DNA of 64,000 bases, from positions 173,501 through 237,500 of the forward strand of contig NZ_FXAK01000008.1 in the NCBI RefSeq assembly GCF_900177515.1. Direction: 5' to 3'. The translations under genes were made by a program, and so were the position numbers. Numbering within the stretch: position 1 is the stretch's first letter; each line of letters starts with the position of its first letter. The notes beneath the pieces are model-generated. The model was not told the origin of the DNA and did no database searches. It worked only from the letters and a program-made list of their open reading frames with translations. Source of the stretch: Azospirillum oryzae (lineage in GTDB: Bacteria; Pseudomonadota; Alphaproteobacteria; Azospirillales; Azospirillaceae). Of this stretch, positions 52,001 through 61,063 are shown in pieces.

Positions 52001-52732
52001 TCAGAAAGGCAGAATCACGTCCAGCACCTGCTGGCCGTAGCGCGGCTGCTGCACATCGGTGATCTGGCCGCGGCCGCCATAGGTGATGCGCGCCTCGGCG
52101 ATCTTGTCGTATTCGATGGTGTTGGCGTTGCTGATGTCCTCGGGACGGATGACGCCGGCGATGCGCATCTCGCGCAGTTCGTAATTCACCCGCACCTCCT
52201 GCCGGCCGGCAATGACGAAGTTGCCGTTCGGCAGCACCTGGGTCACCACGGCGGCGACGCGCATGGCGATGCGCTCGTTGCGCTGGATGGTGCCGTTGCC
52301 GCTCGACGTGCTGGAGCTGTCGAGATCGACCAGACTGGACGGATCCACCGCGTCGGGGAGGACGGCGGGAAGGCGGCTTTCCAGCCCGAAGAAGTTGGGC
52401 AGGCCGGCCTTCTCGTTGTTGGTGCGCCCGCGCTGGGTGCTGTTGCGCAGCTGCGCCTGGTCGGAGATGTCGATGACCACGGTCAGCAGGTCGCCGACCG
52501 CCTTGGCGCGCGGATCGCGGAAGAAGTCGCGCGATCCGGTGCGCCAGAGCGAGCTTGGGATCTGCTCGGCCGTCGAGGGTCGCGGCATCGGCAGCGAGAT
52601 CACGCGGGCTTCCGGCTGCAGCGCCGGGTTGGAGATCTCCGACAGGGCGGGAGCGCTGCCGATGTCGGCCAGCCGCGCGCAGCCGCCCGTCGCAAGCGAC
52701 AGCAGCAGGATGGGGACGAGCGCGGTGCGCAT
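52001..52732 (-). CDS. flgH: Flagellar L-ring lipoprotein FlgH
   Basis: Protein of 243 residues. A lipoprotein signal ends in TGGC (Cys18). Family signatures are SLWRTGSRDFFRDPRAKAVG, DLLTVVIDISDQAQLRNSTQ, and VVTQVLPNGNFVIAGRQEVR then VNYELREMRIAGVIRPEDIS. It forms the outer-membrane L-ring. It lies in flgF-flgG-flgA-flgH, the standard alphaproteobacterial order. Confidence 0.95.
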   Translation of the reverse strand: MRTALVPILLLSLATGGCARLADIGSAPALSEISNPALQPEARVISLPMPRPSTAEQIPSSLWRTGSRDFFRDPRAKAVGDLLTVVIDISDQAQLRNSTQRGRTNNEKAGLPNFFGLESRLPAVLPDAVDPSSLVDLDSSSTSSGNGTIQRNERIAMRVAAVVTQVLPNGNFVIAGRQEVRVNYELREMRIAGVIRPEDISNANTIEYDKIAEARITYGGRGQITDVQQPRYGQQVLDVILPF

Positions 52733-52754
52733 CTGGGAAGCTCCCTTGCTGAGA

Positions 52755-53461
52755 TTAAGGCCGCGCGGCTTGCGGGACGCGCGGGCCGCTCACCGAAACG
52801 GTCTCGGCCCCGGTGACGGTGCCGGTGACGACGGTGCTGCTGGCGATGTTCATGACGCGCACGGTGTCGCCGACCCCCCCCTCCTGCAGCGCACGCCCGC
52901 GGGCAGCCAACAGCAGGGCGCCATCCTCGTAAACAAGCGTCACCGGCCGGTTGCGCTGGACGACGACGGGCGCGCCGACCGAACCGACCTGCACCAGCCG
53001 CCCGGTTGAGAGCTGGCGGCGCGGCGACTGACCGATCAGCGCGTCGGCCGAGGCGATGAAGCCCGCCCCGGCGCGGTCGAGCGACAGGCGGATGGTGGTC
53101 AGGTCGGCCGCCTCGATGATCTCGCCCGGCCGGATGCGGCGGACCGGCACCGGCATCGTCACTTCGACGTCGGCCCGGCCGCTCAGCTCCACGACATGGC
53201 CGTCGCTGAGGATGCGGGCCTGGAAGATGCCGGTGCGGGGGTCGAGTCCGATGTCGCGCACGGCGTCCACCGGCCCGTCGAAGGGGCGGCCCAGAGTCAG
53301 CGCCACCTGCGCGTCTGGCGGCACCGAGGGACCGAGGGAGGCCAGCAGCTCCTCCGCAAGCCGCGTTTCCACAGGTCCGGCGGCAGCCGGGGGGGGAAGC
53401 GCCAGCATGGTGCCGAGCAACAGGGCCGATAGCGGCCGGCGGAGGACGTGCAGCACAATCG

Positions 53462-53465
<4 letters not shown>
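52755..53465 (-). CDS. flgA: P-ring assembly chaperone FlgA
   Basis: Protein of 236 residues with a signal peptide (RRPLSALLLGTMLALPPPAA). The SAF-type C-terminal domain is visible: MPVPVRRIRPGEIIEAADLT, then RRQLSTGRLVQVGSVGAPVV and VQRNRPVTLVYEDGALLLAA. It assists FlgI P-ring assembly in the periplasm. The GTG start overlaps the flgG stop (GTGA). Confidence 0.92.
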
Positions 53466-54247
<782 letters not shown>

Positions 54248-54270
54248 GGACTGACTCTCCCTTCGGAACT

Positions 54271-55002
54271 TTAAGAGGATTTGCCGAGGCGGTTGATGGC
54301 GGAGCGCAGAAGGTCCTGCCCGTCGTCCACCATCTTGGTCACCGCCTGATAGTCGCGGGTCAGGTCCATCATTCGGCCGATCTCGACGATGCCCTGCACG
54401 TTGGACCGCTCGACCTTGCCTTCCACCAGACGGGTGTCGGGGGCGGGGCGGGCCTCCATACCCTCGGCCGGTTCGAACAGCAGGTCGCCGGTCTGCTTCA
54501 GCGCCTGCGGATTGTCGAAGCGCGAGACGGCGATGCGGGCGATCACGTTGCCGTCGGCCGACAGCAGCCCATCCGACCCGATGGTGATCGTGCTGCTGTC
54601 CGACGGGATGGCGATGGGCCGGCGGCCGTCGTCCAACACCGGGTGGCCGTTGGGGCCGACCAGCGTGCCATCGGCATCGCGGCGCAGGCGCCCGTCGCGG
54701 CTGTAGCGCACGCCGTCCGGCGTCTGCACCGACAGGAAGCCGTCGCCGTCCAGCGCCACGTCATAGGGGTTGCCGGTCTCGGTGAAGGCGCCGGCGCGCA
54801 GGTCGGTGTAGGTGGAGCGGTCGATGGTGAAGGCGATGCGGTCGGTCGGCTTGCGCCCGCCGGTCTCCATCGCCGCTTCGAACAGGGTGCGTTCGCCACG
54901 GAAACCGACCGTATTCATGTTGGCGACGTTGTTCGCCACGACGTCCAGCTGCCGCCGAAGCGCCATCTGGCGCGACAGTCCGATGTAAAGCTGGTTCTCC
55001 AT
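54271..55002 (-). CDS. flgF: Flagellar rod protein FlgF
   Basis: Protein of 243 residues. Rod motifs: SRQMALRRQLDVVANNVANM then NTVGFRGERTLFEAAM; central DVALDGDGFLSVQTPDGVRY; C-terminus ERSNVQGIVEIGRMMDLTRD then YQAVTKMVDDGQDLLRSAIN. It is the first gene of flgF-flgG-flgA-flgH-(FliL-like), with a promoter motif 32 bases upstream. Confidence 0.95.
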   Translation of the reverse strand: MENQLYIGLSRQMALRRQLDVVANNVANMNTVGFRGERTLFEAAMETGGRKPTDRIAFTIDRSTYTDLRAGAFTETGNPYDVALDGDGFLSVQTPDGVRYSRDGRLRRDADGTLVGPNGHPVLDDGRRPIAIPSDSSTITIGSDGLLSADGNVIARIAVSRFDNPQALKQTGDLLFEPAEGMEARPAPDTRLVEGKVERSNVQGIVEIGRMMDLTRDYQAVTKMVDDGQDLLRSAINRLGKSS

Positions 55003-55033
55003 CGCCGAACACTCCGGTTTTGAACTCCGCCTT

Positions 55034-55067
55034 AATCTGGACGAGGCAGTTTAAAGCCGGGTTTCAA
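55034..55067 (-). promoter_or_regulatory. CtrA-box-like promoter of flgF operon
   Basis: Minus strand: TTGAAA (55067-55062), 6 nt, TTTAAA (55055-55050), 10 nt, CAGATT (55039-55034). It sits in the 144-bp gap between flgF and the divergent AMIN-like gene. Confidence 0.6.
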
Positions 55068-55146
55068 CCTGAGCCGTTCCGGCCGATGCCTTGCCGGTCT
55101 TGGTCCGGGTTTGGTGATCATTTCGATAAAATGCGAGACGACTGCG

Positions 55147-55716
55147 ATGAAACGGCGCCCGGATGACGCACTGACGGTTGGTTCGGCACTGGTTCTCGCC
55201 CTGCTGTCGGGGACGGCGCAGGCCGCGACCGTCCGCGCGCAGCTGGGCGACCATGGCGACTATTCGCGGCTGGTGCTGTCCGTACCGAAGGGCGTGGAGC
55301 CGGTGGCGGTGGTCGACGGATGTGTGCTGCGCATCAGCGTGCCCGATCCGCTGCGCTGGCCGCTGGCGAGTTTGCGCGACAGCTTCTCCCGCCGGCTGTC
55401 GGACTTCGTGACGGCTGATGGAGGACGCAGCCTGACCGCGACGGTGCCCTGCGGGGCGCGGGTGGCGAGCGTGATGGAGCGCCGGAACCTGATCGTCGAC
55501 GTCGGCGGGCCGCCGGTTCCGGGGGTGAAGCCGGGGGTGGCGGGGGATGGGGCGGAGGAGGTGGTCGTCGCGACTGCGCCGCCAGAGGTTCCGCCGTCTG
55601 TCAGTGTCGCCGGAGTTGTCGAAGCGCTGAACCCGATCGGCACGGCGAATGCTGCGGCGATGACTCTCCCTCTCCCGGCAGAGTCCCCTCTCCCCCCGGG
55701 GAGAGGGTTAGGGTGA
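55147..55716 (+). pseudogene. N-terminal part of a split AMIN/TPR periplasmic protein
   Basis: The 189-residue reading frame has a signal peptide (ALTVGSALVLALLSGTAQAA) and a beta-rich segment (RAQLGDHGDYSRLVLSVPKG, CVLRISVPDPLRWPLA, RRLSDFVTADGGRSLTATVP, RRNLIVDVGGPPVPG) resembling an AMIN-type domain. It ends inside a palindromic repeat (55684-55800), and the next gene begins inside the same repeat in another frame without its own signal or Shine-Dalgarno. This suggests one ancestral gene interrupted by the repeat. It may still be made as a truncated protein; the break should be treated as unconfirmed. Confidence 0.6.
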
Positions 55717-55800
55717 GGGGGGAGCGTGGGGAGGATTCTCGGGATAGCCACGCCGTGCATCCCCCTCACCCCGACCCTCTCCCCGGGGGGGAGAGGGGGA
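55684..55800. repeat. Long palindromic repeat (copy 4) at the break of the AMIN/TPR gene
   Basis: Left arm 55684-55721 and right arm 55761-55800 are near-perfect reverse complements; each has an inner CTCTCCCC/GGGGAGAG hairpin, and the spacer carries GGATTCTCGGGA as in the copy at 43042. Here, unlike the others, it lies within what looks like coding sequence. Confidence 0.9.
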
Positions 55801-57602
55801 TTGCGCCTAGCCCTCCCCTCCCAGTCGTGACCAGCCTGGAAGGTGAGGTGCGCGACAGCATTCAGCAGACGCTGCGGCAGCTTGAGCGCACGCCGAAGCC
55901 TACGCCGCAGGCGGCCGAACCGCCAAAGCCACCGCCCATCGGCGCTATGGATCTCGCCGGCTGGGCCGGTGACGACTTCAACCGCACGCGCGAGGCGCTG
56001 CAAAGCACACTCGAAAAGGCGCAGGGCCGTGCGCGGGTCGAGGCGCAGATCGCGCTGGTCCGTTTCCTGCTCGCCCGCGCCATGGACGAGGAAGGGCGCG
56101 CGGCGCTGGAAACGGCGGCCAGCCTGTCGCCGGCGCCCGACCAGCGCTATGCCCTGCGCATCCTGGGCGACGCCTTCCGCGCGCTCGACCGCGAGGATGC
56201 GCCCGACGACAATCTGTTCGTCCAACTGCCGGCCGGCGCCATGCCCGACCACACCGTCTGGCGCAGCGCGGCGCTGGCGCCGACCCGCTGGGCGGCGGCG
56301 AAGGAGGGGCTGCCAATCGCGCTGCGCCGGCTGCTGGACTATCCGGCCGACCTGCGCAGCCGGTTGCTGACCACGCTGGCCGCCGCAGCGGACGAGGCGG
56401 GGGACAGCGCGGCGCTGAACCTGATCGTGCTGGAGATGATCACCGTCGATTCCGTGGGCATGGCCGACGGCCGGCTCGACTATTTCCGCGGCCGGCTGGC
56501 GGAACTGAAGGCGACGCCCGACGCCGCGCTGGAACGCTATGACGCCGCGGCATCCTTGCACCGCGGTCCCTTCGCCCGCCAGGCGGAGGTGCGTGCCATC
56601 GAACTGCGCCGCGGCCTGGGCCGGCTGGACGAGGACGGCGCCATCAAGGCGCTGGAAGCCCTGCGCTTCGCCTGGCGCGGCGACGACGTCGAGACGGATG
56701 CGCTGGCGGCGCTGGGCGGCGCCTATGCCCGCAGCGGTAGGACCGACGCGGCGCTCGACATCTTCGGCCTGCTGGGGCGGCGTTTCGGCGCCACCGCACG
56801 CGGACGCGACGCGCTGACGGCCGGGCGCAGCCTGCTGGCCGCCGTGCTCGACCGGCTGGAGCAGTCGCCGCCGGGCGGGCTCTATGCGCTGGCCTTGCAG
56901 GCGCGGCACGGCCGTCTGGTGACGCTGGCCGACAATCCGGACGGTGGGCTGCGGCGGCGCCTCGCCGGCCTGCTGCTGCGCGACGGCTATGGGCTGGAGG
57001 CGACCCGCATCCTGCATGCGCTGACCGAACGGGCGAGCGGCCCGCGCCGGGCGGAGCTTGGCGCCACGCTGGCCCGCGCCCTGATCGACGGCGGGCGCGA
57101 GGGGGAGGCGCTGGACGTGCTGGCCCGCACCGGCGGCGCCGGACTGGAGCCGGAATTGGCCGAACGCCGGGCGCTGTTGCGGGCCGACGCACTGCTCGGC
57201 GACGGCGATACGGTGCGGGCGCTCGACGCGCTGCGGGGGTTGAGCGGGGCGGAGGCAGCGCGGTTGCGGGCGCAGGGGCTGTTCGCCGCCGGGGAATGGC
57301 GGGCGGCGCGGGCCGCCTTCGCGGAGCTTGCCGCCGAACGGGAGGCCACGGGAGCGGAGCCGACGGCGGACGATCTGGCGCTGCAGGGGCTGGCGGCCTA
57401 TCTGGCCGGCGACGCCGACGCGACGCGCGGCTTCGGTGACGCGGAACGCGCGCGGCTGGCCGGCACCCGCTGGGCCGGGCTGCTGGACGCTTTCGCCCCG
57501 CCGCCGGCCGACGGGCCGTTGCGCGCGGAGTCGGTGGAGCGCGACCTTGCCGCGGCGGACGCGCTCGGGCGGCTGGCGCGGGCGTGGCGGGGGCCTCACT
57601 GA
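55713..57602 (+). CDS. TPR-like protein upstream of motA, C-terminal part of split gene
   Basis: Reading frame of 629 codons. The first about 38 encode the repeat itself. From about residue 39 (a GTG at 55827) the sequence becomes protein-like: VTSLEGEVRDSIQQTLRQLE, a Pro-rich linker, then an alpha-helical repeat region with TPR/Sel1-type spacing (ARVEAQIALVRFLLARAMDE, DRLEQSPPGGLYALALQARH, GRLVTLADNPDGG). No signal peptide is present, whereas the preceding fragment has one. It lies 102 bases before motA, suggesting a periplasmic motor-associated function in the intact form. The true start, or a join to the upstream frame, is unclear. Confidence 0.6.
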   Translation: MRGERGEDSRDSHAVHPPHPDPLPGGERGIAPSPPLPVVTSLEGEVRDSIQQTLRQLERTPKPTPQAAEPPKPPPIGAMDLAGWAGDDFNRTREALQSTLEKAQGRARVEAQIALVRFLLARAMDEEGRAALETAASLSPAPDQRYALRILGDAFRALDREDAPDDNLFVQLPAGAMPDHTVWRSAALAPTRWAAAKEGLPIALRRLLDYPADLRSRLLTTLAAAADEAGDSAALNLIVLEMITVDSVGMADGRLDYFRGRLAELKATPDAALERYDAAASLHRGPFARQAEVRAIELRRGLGRLDEDGAIKALEALRFAWRGDDVETDALAALGGAYARSGRTDAALDIFGLLGRRFGATARGRDALTAGRSLLAAVLDRLEQSPPGGLYALALQARHGRLVTLADNPDGGLRRRLAGLLLRDGYGLEATRILHALTERASGPRRAELGATLARALIDGGREGEALDVLARTGGAGLEPELAERRALLRADALLGDGDTVRALDALRGLSGAEAARLRAQGLFAAGEWRAARAAFAELAAEREATGAEPTADDLALQGLAAYLAGDADATRGFGDAERARLAGTRWAGLLDAFAPPPADGPLRAESVERDLAAADALGRLARAWRGPH

Positions 57603-57617
57603 CCTTTGGCCCTGATC

Positions 57618-57650
57618 CGTAAAGCCGCTTTAAACGGCGGGCGGTAGCGT
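57618..57650 (+). promoter_or_regulatory. CtrA-box-like promoter of motAB
   Basis: CGTAAA (57618-57623), 5 nt, TTTAAA (57629-57634), 10 nt, TAGCGT (57645-57650), 54 bases before the motA ATG. The motif overlaps the end of the upstream gene by none of its codons. Confidence 0.65.
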
Positions 57651-57704
57651 CGGCGGACTGTTGCGCCCAATCGCGATGGCTTTTGCACATCCGGAGAAGA
57701 AGAC

Positions 57705-58592
57705 ATGCGCTTGATGTTCGGGTTGATCGCGGTGTTTGCCAGCGTGCTCGGCGGGTTCTATGCGATGGGCGGGCGGATGGCCGTGCTGTGGCAGCCGGTG
57801 GAGATCGTCATCATCATCGGCGCCGGCATCGGCGGCTTCGCCATTGCCAACAGCCCGGCGGTGCTGCGCGACACGCTGCGCGCGGTCGGCGCCATCGCCC
57901 GCGGACGCGCCACGCCCAAGAACGACTATCTGGACATGATCGCGCTGGTCTATGGCCTGCTGCGCGTCGCCAAGTCCAAGGGCATGTCGCAGATCGAAGC
58001 CGACATCGACAAGCCGGCCGAAAGCCCGTTGTTCACCCAGTATCCCAACGTCCTGCGCTATGACCGCTGCATCACCTTCCTGTGCGACTATCTGCGCCTG
58101 ATCGCGCTGGGCCAGGACAACCCGCACGACCTGGAATCGCTGATGGCGGAGGAGCTGGACACGCTGGGCCGCGAGTTGAACCAAGTGCCGAAGGCGCTGC
58201 AGAACCTCGCCGACGCCCTGCCGGCGCTGGGCATCGTCGCCGCCGTGCTGGGCGTCATCAACGCCATGGGCGCCATCAGCGAGGCGCCGGAGGTGCTGGG
58301 ACGCATGATCGGCGGGGCGCTGACCGGCACCTTCCTCGGCGTGCTGCTGTCCTACGGCATGGTCGGCCCGATCGCCAGCGCCGCCCGCCAGCGCCGCGAA
58401 TCGGAGCTGAACATGTATTTCTGCATCAAGGCGGCGCTGTGCGCGTACCTGCGCGGCAGCCCGCCGCAGGTCTGCGCCGAATATGCCCGCAAGGTGCTCT
58501 ACACCGACATCCAGCCCAGCCTTGCCGAGGTGGAGGTCGCAACCACGCTGTCGTCGCAGGCCAAGGCCCGCGACGGCCGCCAGGCGGCGTGA
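57705..58592 (+). CDS. motA: Flagellar motor stator protein MotA
   Basis: Protein of 295 residues with four membrane helices: GLIAVFASVLGGFYAMGG and PVEIVIIIGAGIGGFAIAN near the N-terminus, and LPALGIVAAVLGVINAMGAI and GALTGTFLGVLLSYGMVGPI in the C-terminal half, with a cytoplasmic domain between (RYDRCITFLCDYLRLIALG) that contacts FliG. It forms the proton channel with MotB. It lies 6 bases before motB. Confidence 0.96.
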   Translation: MRLMFGLIAVFASVLGGFYAMGGRMAVLWQPVEIVIIIGAGIGGFAIANSPAVLRDTLRAVGAIARGRATPKNDYLDMIALVYGLLRVAKSKGMSQIEADIDKPAESPLFTQYPNVLRYDRCITFLCDYLRLIALGQDNPHDLESLMAEELDTLGRELNQVPKALQNLADALPALGIVAAVLGVINAMGAISEAPEVLGRMIGGALTGTFLGVLLSYGMVGPIASAARQRRESELNMYFCIKAALCAYLRGSPPQVCAEYARKVLYTDIQPSLAEVEVATTLSSQAKARDGRQAA

Positions 58593-58598
58593 CCGGCC

Positions 58599-59609
58599 AT
58601 GCCGCGCAAGACCGCCCTCCCCCCGATCATCGTCAAGCGCCACCTCGGCAGCCATGACGAGGAAGAGCACAACGGCACCTGGAAGCTGGCCTATGCCGAC
58701 TTCGTGACGGCGATGATGACCTTCTTCCTGGTGATGTGGCTGATGAACATCACCACCACCGAACAGCGCAAGGGCATCGCCGACTACTTCAATCCGGTGG
58801 CGGTGTCGCAGAGCAACTCCGGCGCCGACGGCATGCTGGCCGGCCGTTCGGTCGACAAGACCGGCTCGCTGACCACCCCGAACGCCGCCGGCGATCAGGC
58901 GAGCCCGGTGGCCTCACCGCCCGTCGTCGCCTCGGTCGGCGACAGCGACCGCCAGCCGGCCGGCCGCAAGGACCCGATGCCCCACCCGCCCGGCGGCAAT
59001 GTTCCGCCGGTAGACCTGCTGCGCCCCGCGACGGAGAGCGCGCCCGCGGCGACTGCCGCCCAACAGCCGGCGCCCGGCGTCAGCGCCACCCGCGCGGAGT
59101 TGGAGGCGCTGCTCGACCGCCAGTCCTCCGAACTGACGGAGAAGGTGGCGCTGGAGACGCTGGAGCGGGATCTCCGCCAGCGCATCGCCGCCTCGCCGGA
59201 CCTGAACGCCCTGCAGGGCAGTCTGGTGATCCAGCAGGTGCCGGAGGGCCTGCGCGTGCAGCTGACCGATCAGGCCCGCTTCTCGATGTTCAAGGTCGGC
59301 TCGGCCCAGATGAACGAGCCGGGTCGCCGCCTGATGCGGATGGTGGCCTCGGCGCTGGCGTCGGTGCCCAACCCGATCGGGATCACCGGCCACACCGATG
59401 CGCTGGGCTATGCGCCGGATGCGAAGTACGGCAACTGGGAACTGTCGAGCGACCGCGCCAACGCGGCACGGCGCGAACTGATCGCCAGCGGCATTCCGGG
59501 CGGGCGGATTGTTCGGGTCGAGGGACGTGCGGATCTGGACCATTTCGGGGCGAGCGATCCGCTCGATCCCAGCAACCGGCGGATCAGCATTACGTTGCTG
59601 CGGCGGTAG
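58599..59609 (+). CDS. motB: Flagellar motor stator protein MotB
   Basis: Protein of 336 residues. The single helix contains the proton-accepting Asp34 (LAYADFVTAMMTFFLVMWLM). A plug-like segment follows (TTTEQRKGIADYFNPVAVSQ), then a Pro/Ala linker and a C-terminal OmpA-like peptidoglycan-binding domain (PIGITGHTDALGYAPDAKYG, WELSSDRANAARRELIASGI). It anchors the stator to the wall. The long linker of about 110 residues is Ala/Pro-rich. Confidence 0.95.
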   Translation: MPRKTALPPIIVKRHLGSHDEEEHNGTWKLAYADFVTAMMTFFLVMWLMNITTTEQRKGIADYFNPVAVSQSNSGADGMLAGRSVDKTGSLTTPNAAGDQASPVASPPVVASVGDSDRQPAGRKDPMPHPPGGNVPPVDLLRPATESAPAATAAQQPAPGVSATRAELEALLDRQSSELTEKVALETLERDLRQRIAASPDLNALQGSLVIQQVPEGLRVQLTDQARFSMFKVGSAQMNEPGRRLMRMVASALASVPNPIGITGHTDALGYAPDAKYGNWELSSDRANAARRELIASGIPGGRIVRVEGRADLDHFGASDPLDPSNRRISITLLRR

Positions 59610-59681
59610 GGGTTGGGTATCGGAGCCGACGCTCTTCAAATAAAACCCCCACATATTTTAACAAAACTCTGCCCCTTTTCC

Positions 59682-59714
59682 TTTAAAGCCCCTTTAAAAC
59701 CCCTTCGCTATCGT
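59682..59714 (+). promoter_or_regulatory. CtrA-box-like promoter of flgE
   Basis: TTTAAA (59682-59687), 5 nt, TTTAAA (59693-59698), 10 nt, TATCGT (59709-59714). It contains an exact TTAA-N7-TTAA (59683-59697), the CtrA consensus arrangement, 80 bases before the flgE start. Confidence 0.7.
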
Positions 59715-59793
59715 TAATTCCGCCAGTCATCCGCGGAGAATCCCGGAACGCACAACCCCCTTCCGTTCGACGGTTGACCAGAGGATTCCAAGG

Positions 59794-61038
59794 ATGAGCC
59801 TGTACAGCGCCATGCGGTCCGGTGTCAGCGGCATGTCCGCGCAAAGCTCGCGCCTTGCCGCCATTTCGGACAACATCAGCAATTCCCAGACGGTCGGCTA
59901 CAAGCGGGCCACCGTGGATTTCTCGACCCTGGTCACCGCACCCGGCAGCCGCAGCACCTACACCGCCAGCGGCGTGCAGTCCGCCACCCATTATCAGGTG
60001 CAGCAGGACGGCACGATCATGGGCACCGGCTCCGCCACCGACATGGCGATCAGCGGCAACGGCTTCTTCGTCGTCGGCAACAAGGCGTCGGGCACGCCGG
60101 AATATTCGCTGACGCGCGCCGGCAGCTTCCTGCCGGACGAGACCGGCTTCCTGCGCAACAACGCCGGCCAGTATCTGGAAGCCTGGAAACTGAACCCCGA
60201 CGGCAGCATGCCGAACGTCAGCAAGTCCCGCTTCGACGACCTGCAGTCGGTCAACATCGGCAACCTCGTCTATGGCGGGGCCAAGACGACGATGATGGAT
60301 TTCTCTGGCAACCTGCCGGCCCAGGCCGCCGCCGGCGACAGCTTCACCAGCAGCCCGACCTTCTATGACGGGCTGGGCAACCCGCTGGACCTGTCGCTGA
60401 CCTGGACCAAGACCACCAATCCCAACGAGTGGACGCTGACCGCCACCGGGCCGGCCGGATACACCGTCGGCGGGGCGCCGGTGACGCTGACCTTCGCCGC
60501 CACCGGCCCCTATGCCGGCAAGCCGGTGGATGCCGGCGGCCTGCCGCTGGACCCGATGCCGGGCATCACCGTCACCTCGCCGGCGACGCCGACGGCCGAC
60601 AGCTTCACGCTTTCGCTCGGCAACCTCACGCAGCTGAATGGCGACTATGTGCCGACCGTCACCGGCGACGGCGCCAAGGTCGGTCAGGTCACCTCGGTCG
60701 ACATCGACGATAGCGGCAAGCTGTGGGTGATGTACGACAACGGCGCCCGTCAGGCGCTGTACCAGATCCCGATCGCCACCGTCACCAACCCCGACGGTCT
60801 GGTCGCCCAGGACGGCAACACCTACACGCTGGGGGCGGAGACCGGGACGCTCACGCTAGGCGCCGGCAAGCAGGGCAACGCCGGCACCGTCGTCGGTAGC
60901 GCGCTGGAGCAGTCGAACGTCGATATCGCGACCGAGTTGGTCTCCCTGATCGAGACGCAGCGCGCCTATTCCTCGAACGCCACCCTGGTGCGCACCACCG
61001 ACGAGCTGGTCGAAGAGACCACCCGCCTGAAGCGTTGA
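59794..61038 (+). CDS. flgE: Flagellar hook protein FlgE
   Basis: Protein of 414 residues with the rod/hook N-terminus (SLYSAMRSGVSGMSAQSSRL, AAISDNISNSQTVGYKRATV) and C-terminus (SALEQSNVDIATELVSLIET then QRAYSSNATLVRTTDELVEE). The central hook-specific domain is present (MAISGNGFFVVGNKASGTPE and FYDGLGNPLDLSLTWTKT). It builds the hook. The operon flgE-flgK-flgL-flgI begins here, with its own promoter motif. Confidence 0.96.
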   Translation: MSLYSAMRSGVSGMSAQSSRLAAISDNISNSQTVGYKRATVDFSTLVTAPGSRSTYTASGVQSATHYQVQQDGTIMGTGSATDMAISGNGFFVVGNKASGTPEYSLTRAGSFLPDETGFLRNNAGQYLEAWKLNPDGSMPNVSKSRFDDLQSVNIGNLVYGGAKTTMMDFSGNLPAQAAAGDSFTSSPTFYDGLGNPLDLSLTWTKTTNPNEWTLTATGPAGYTVGGAPVTLTFAATGPYAGKPVDAGGLPLDPMPGITVTSPATPTADSFTLSLGNLTQLNGDYVPTVTGDGAKVGQVTSVDIDDSGKLWVMYDNGARQALYQIPIATVTNPDGLVAQDGNTYTLGAETGTLTLGAGKQGNAGTVVGSALEQSNVDIATELVSLIETQRAYSSNATLVRTTDELVEETTRLKR

Positions 61039-61063
61039 TCCCGGCACCGACGGAGCCCCGGCC

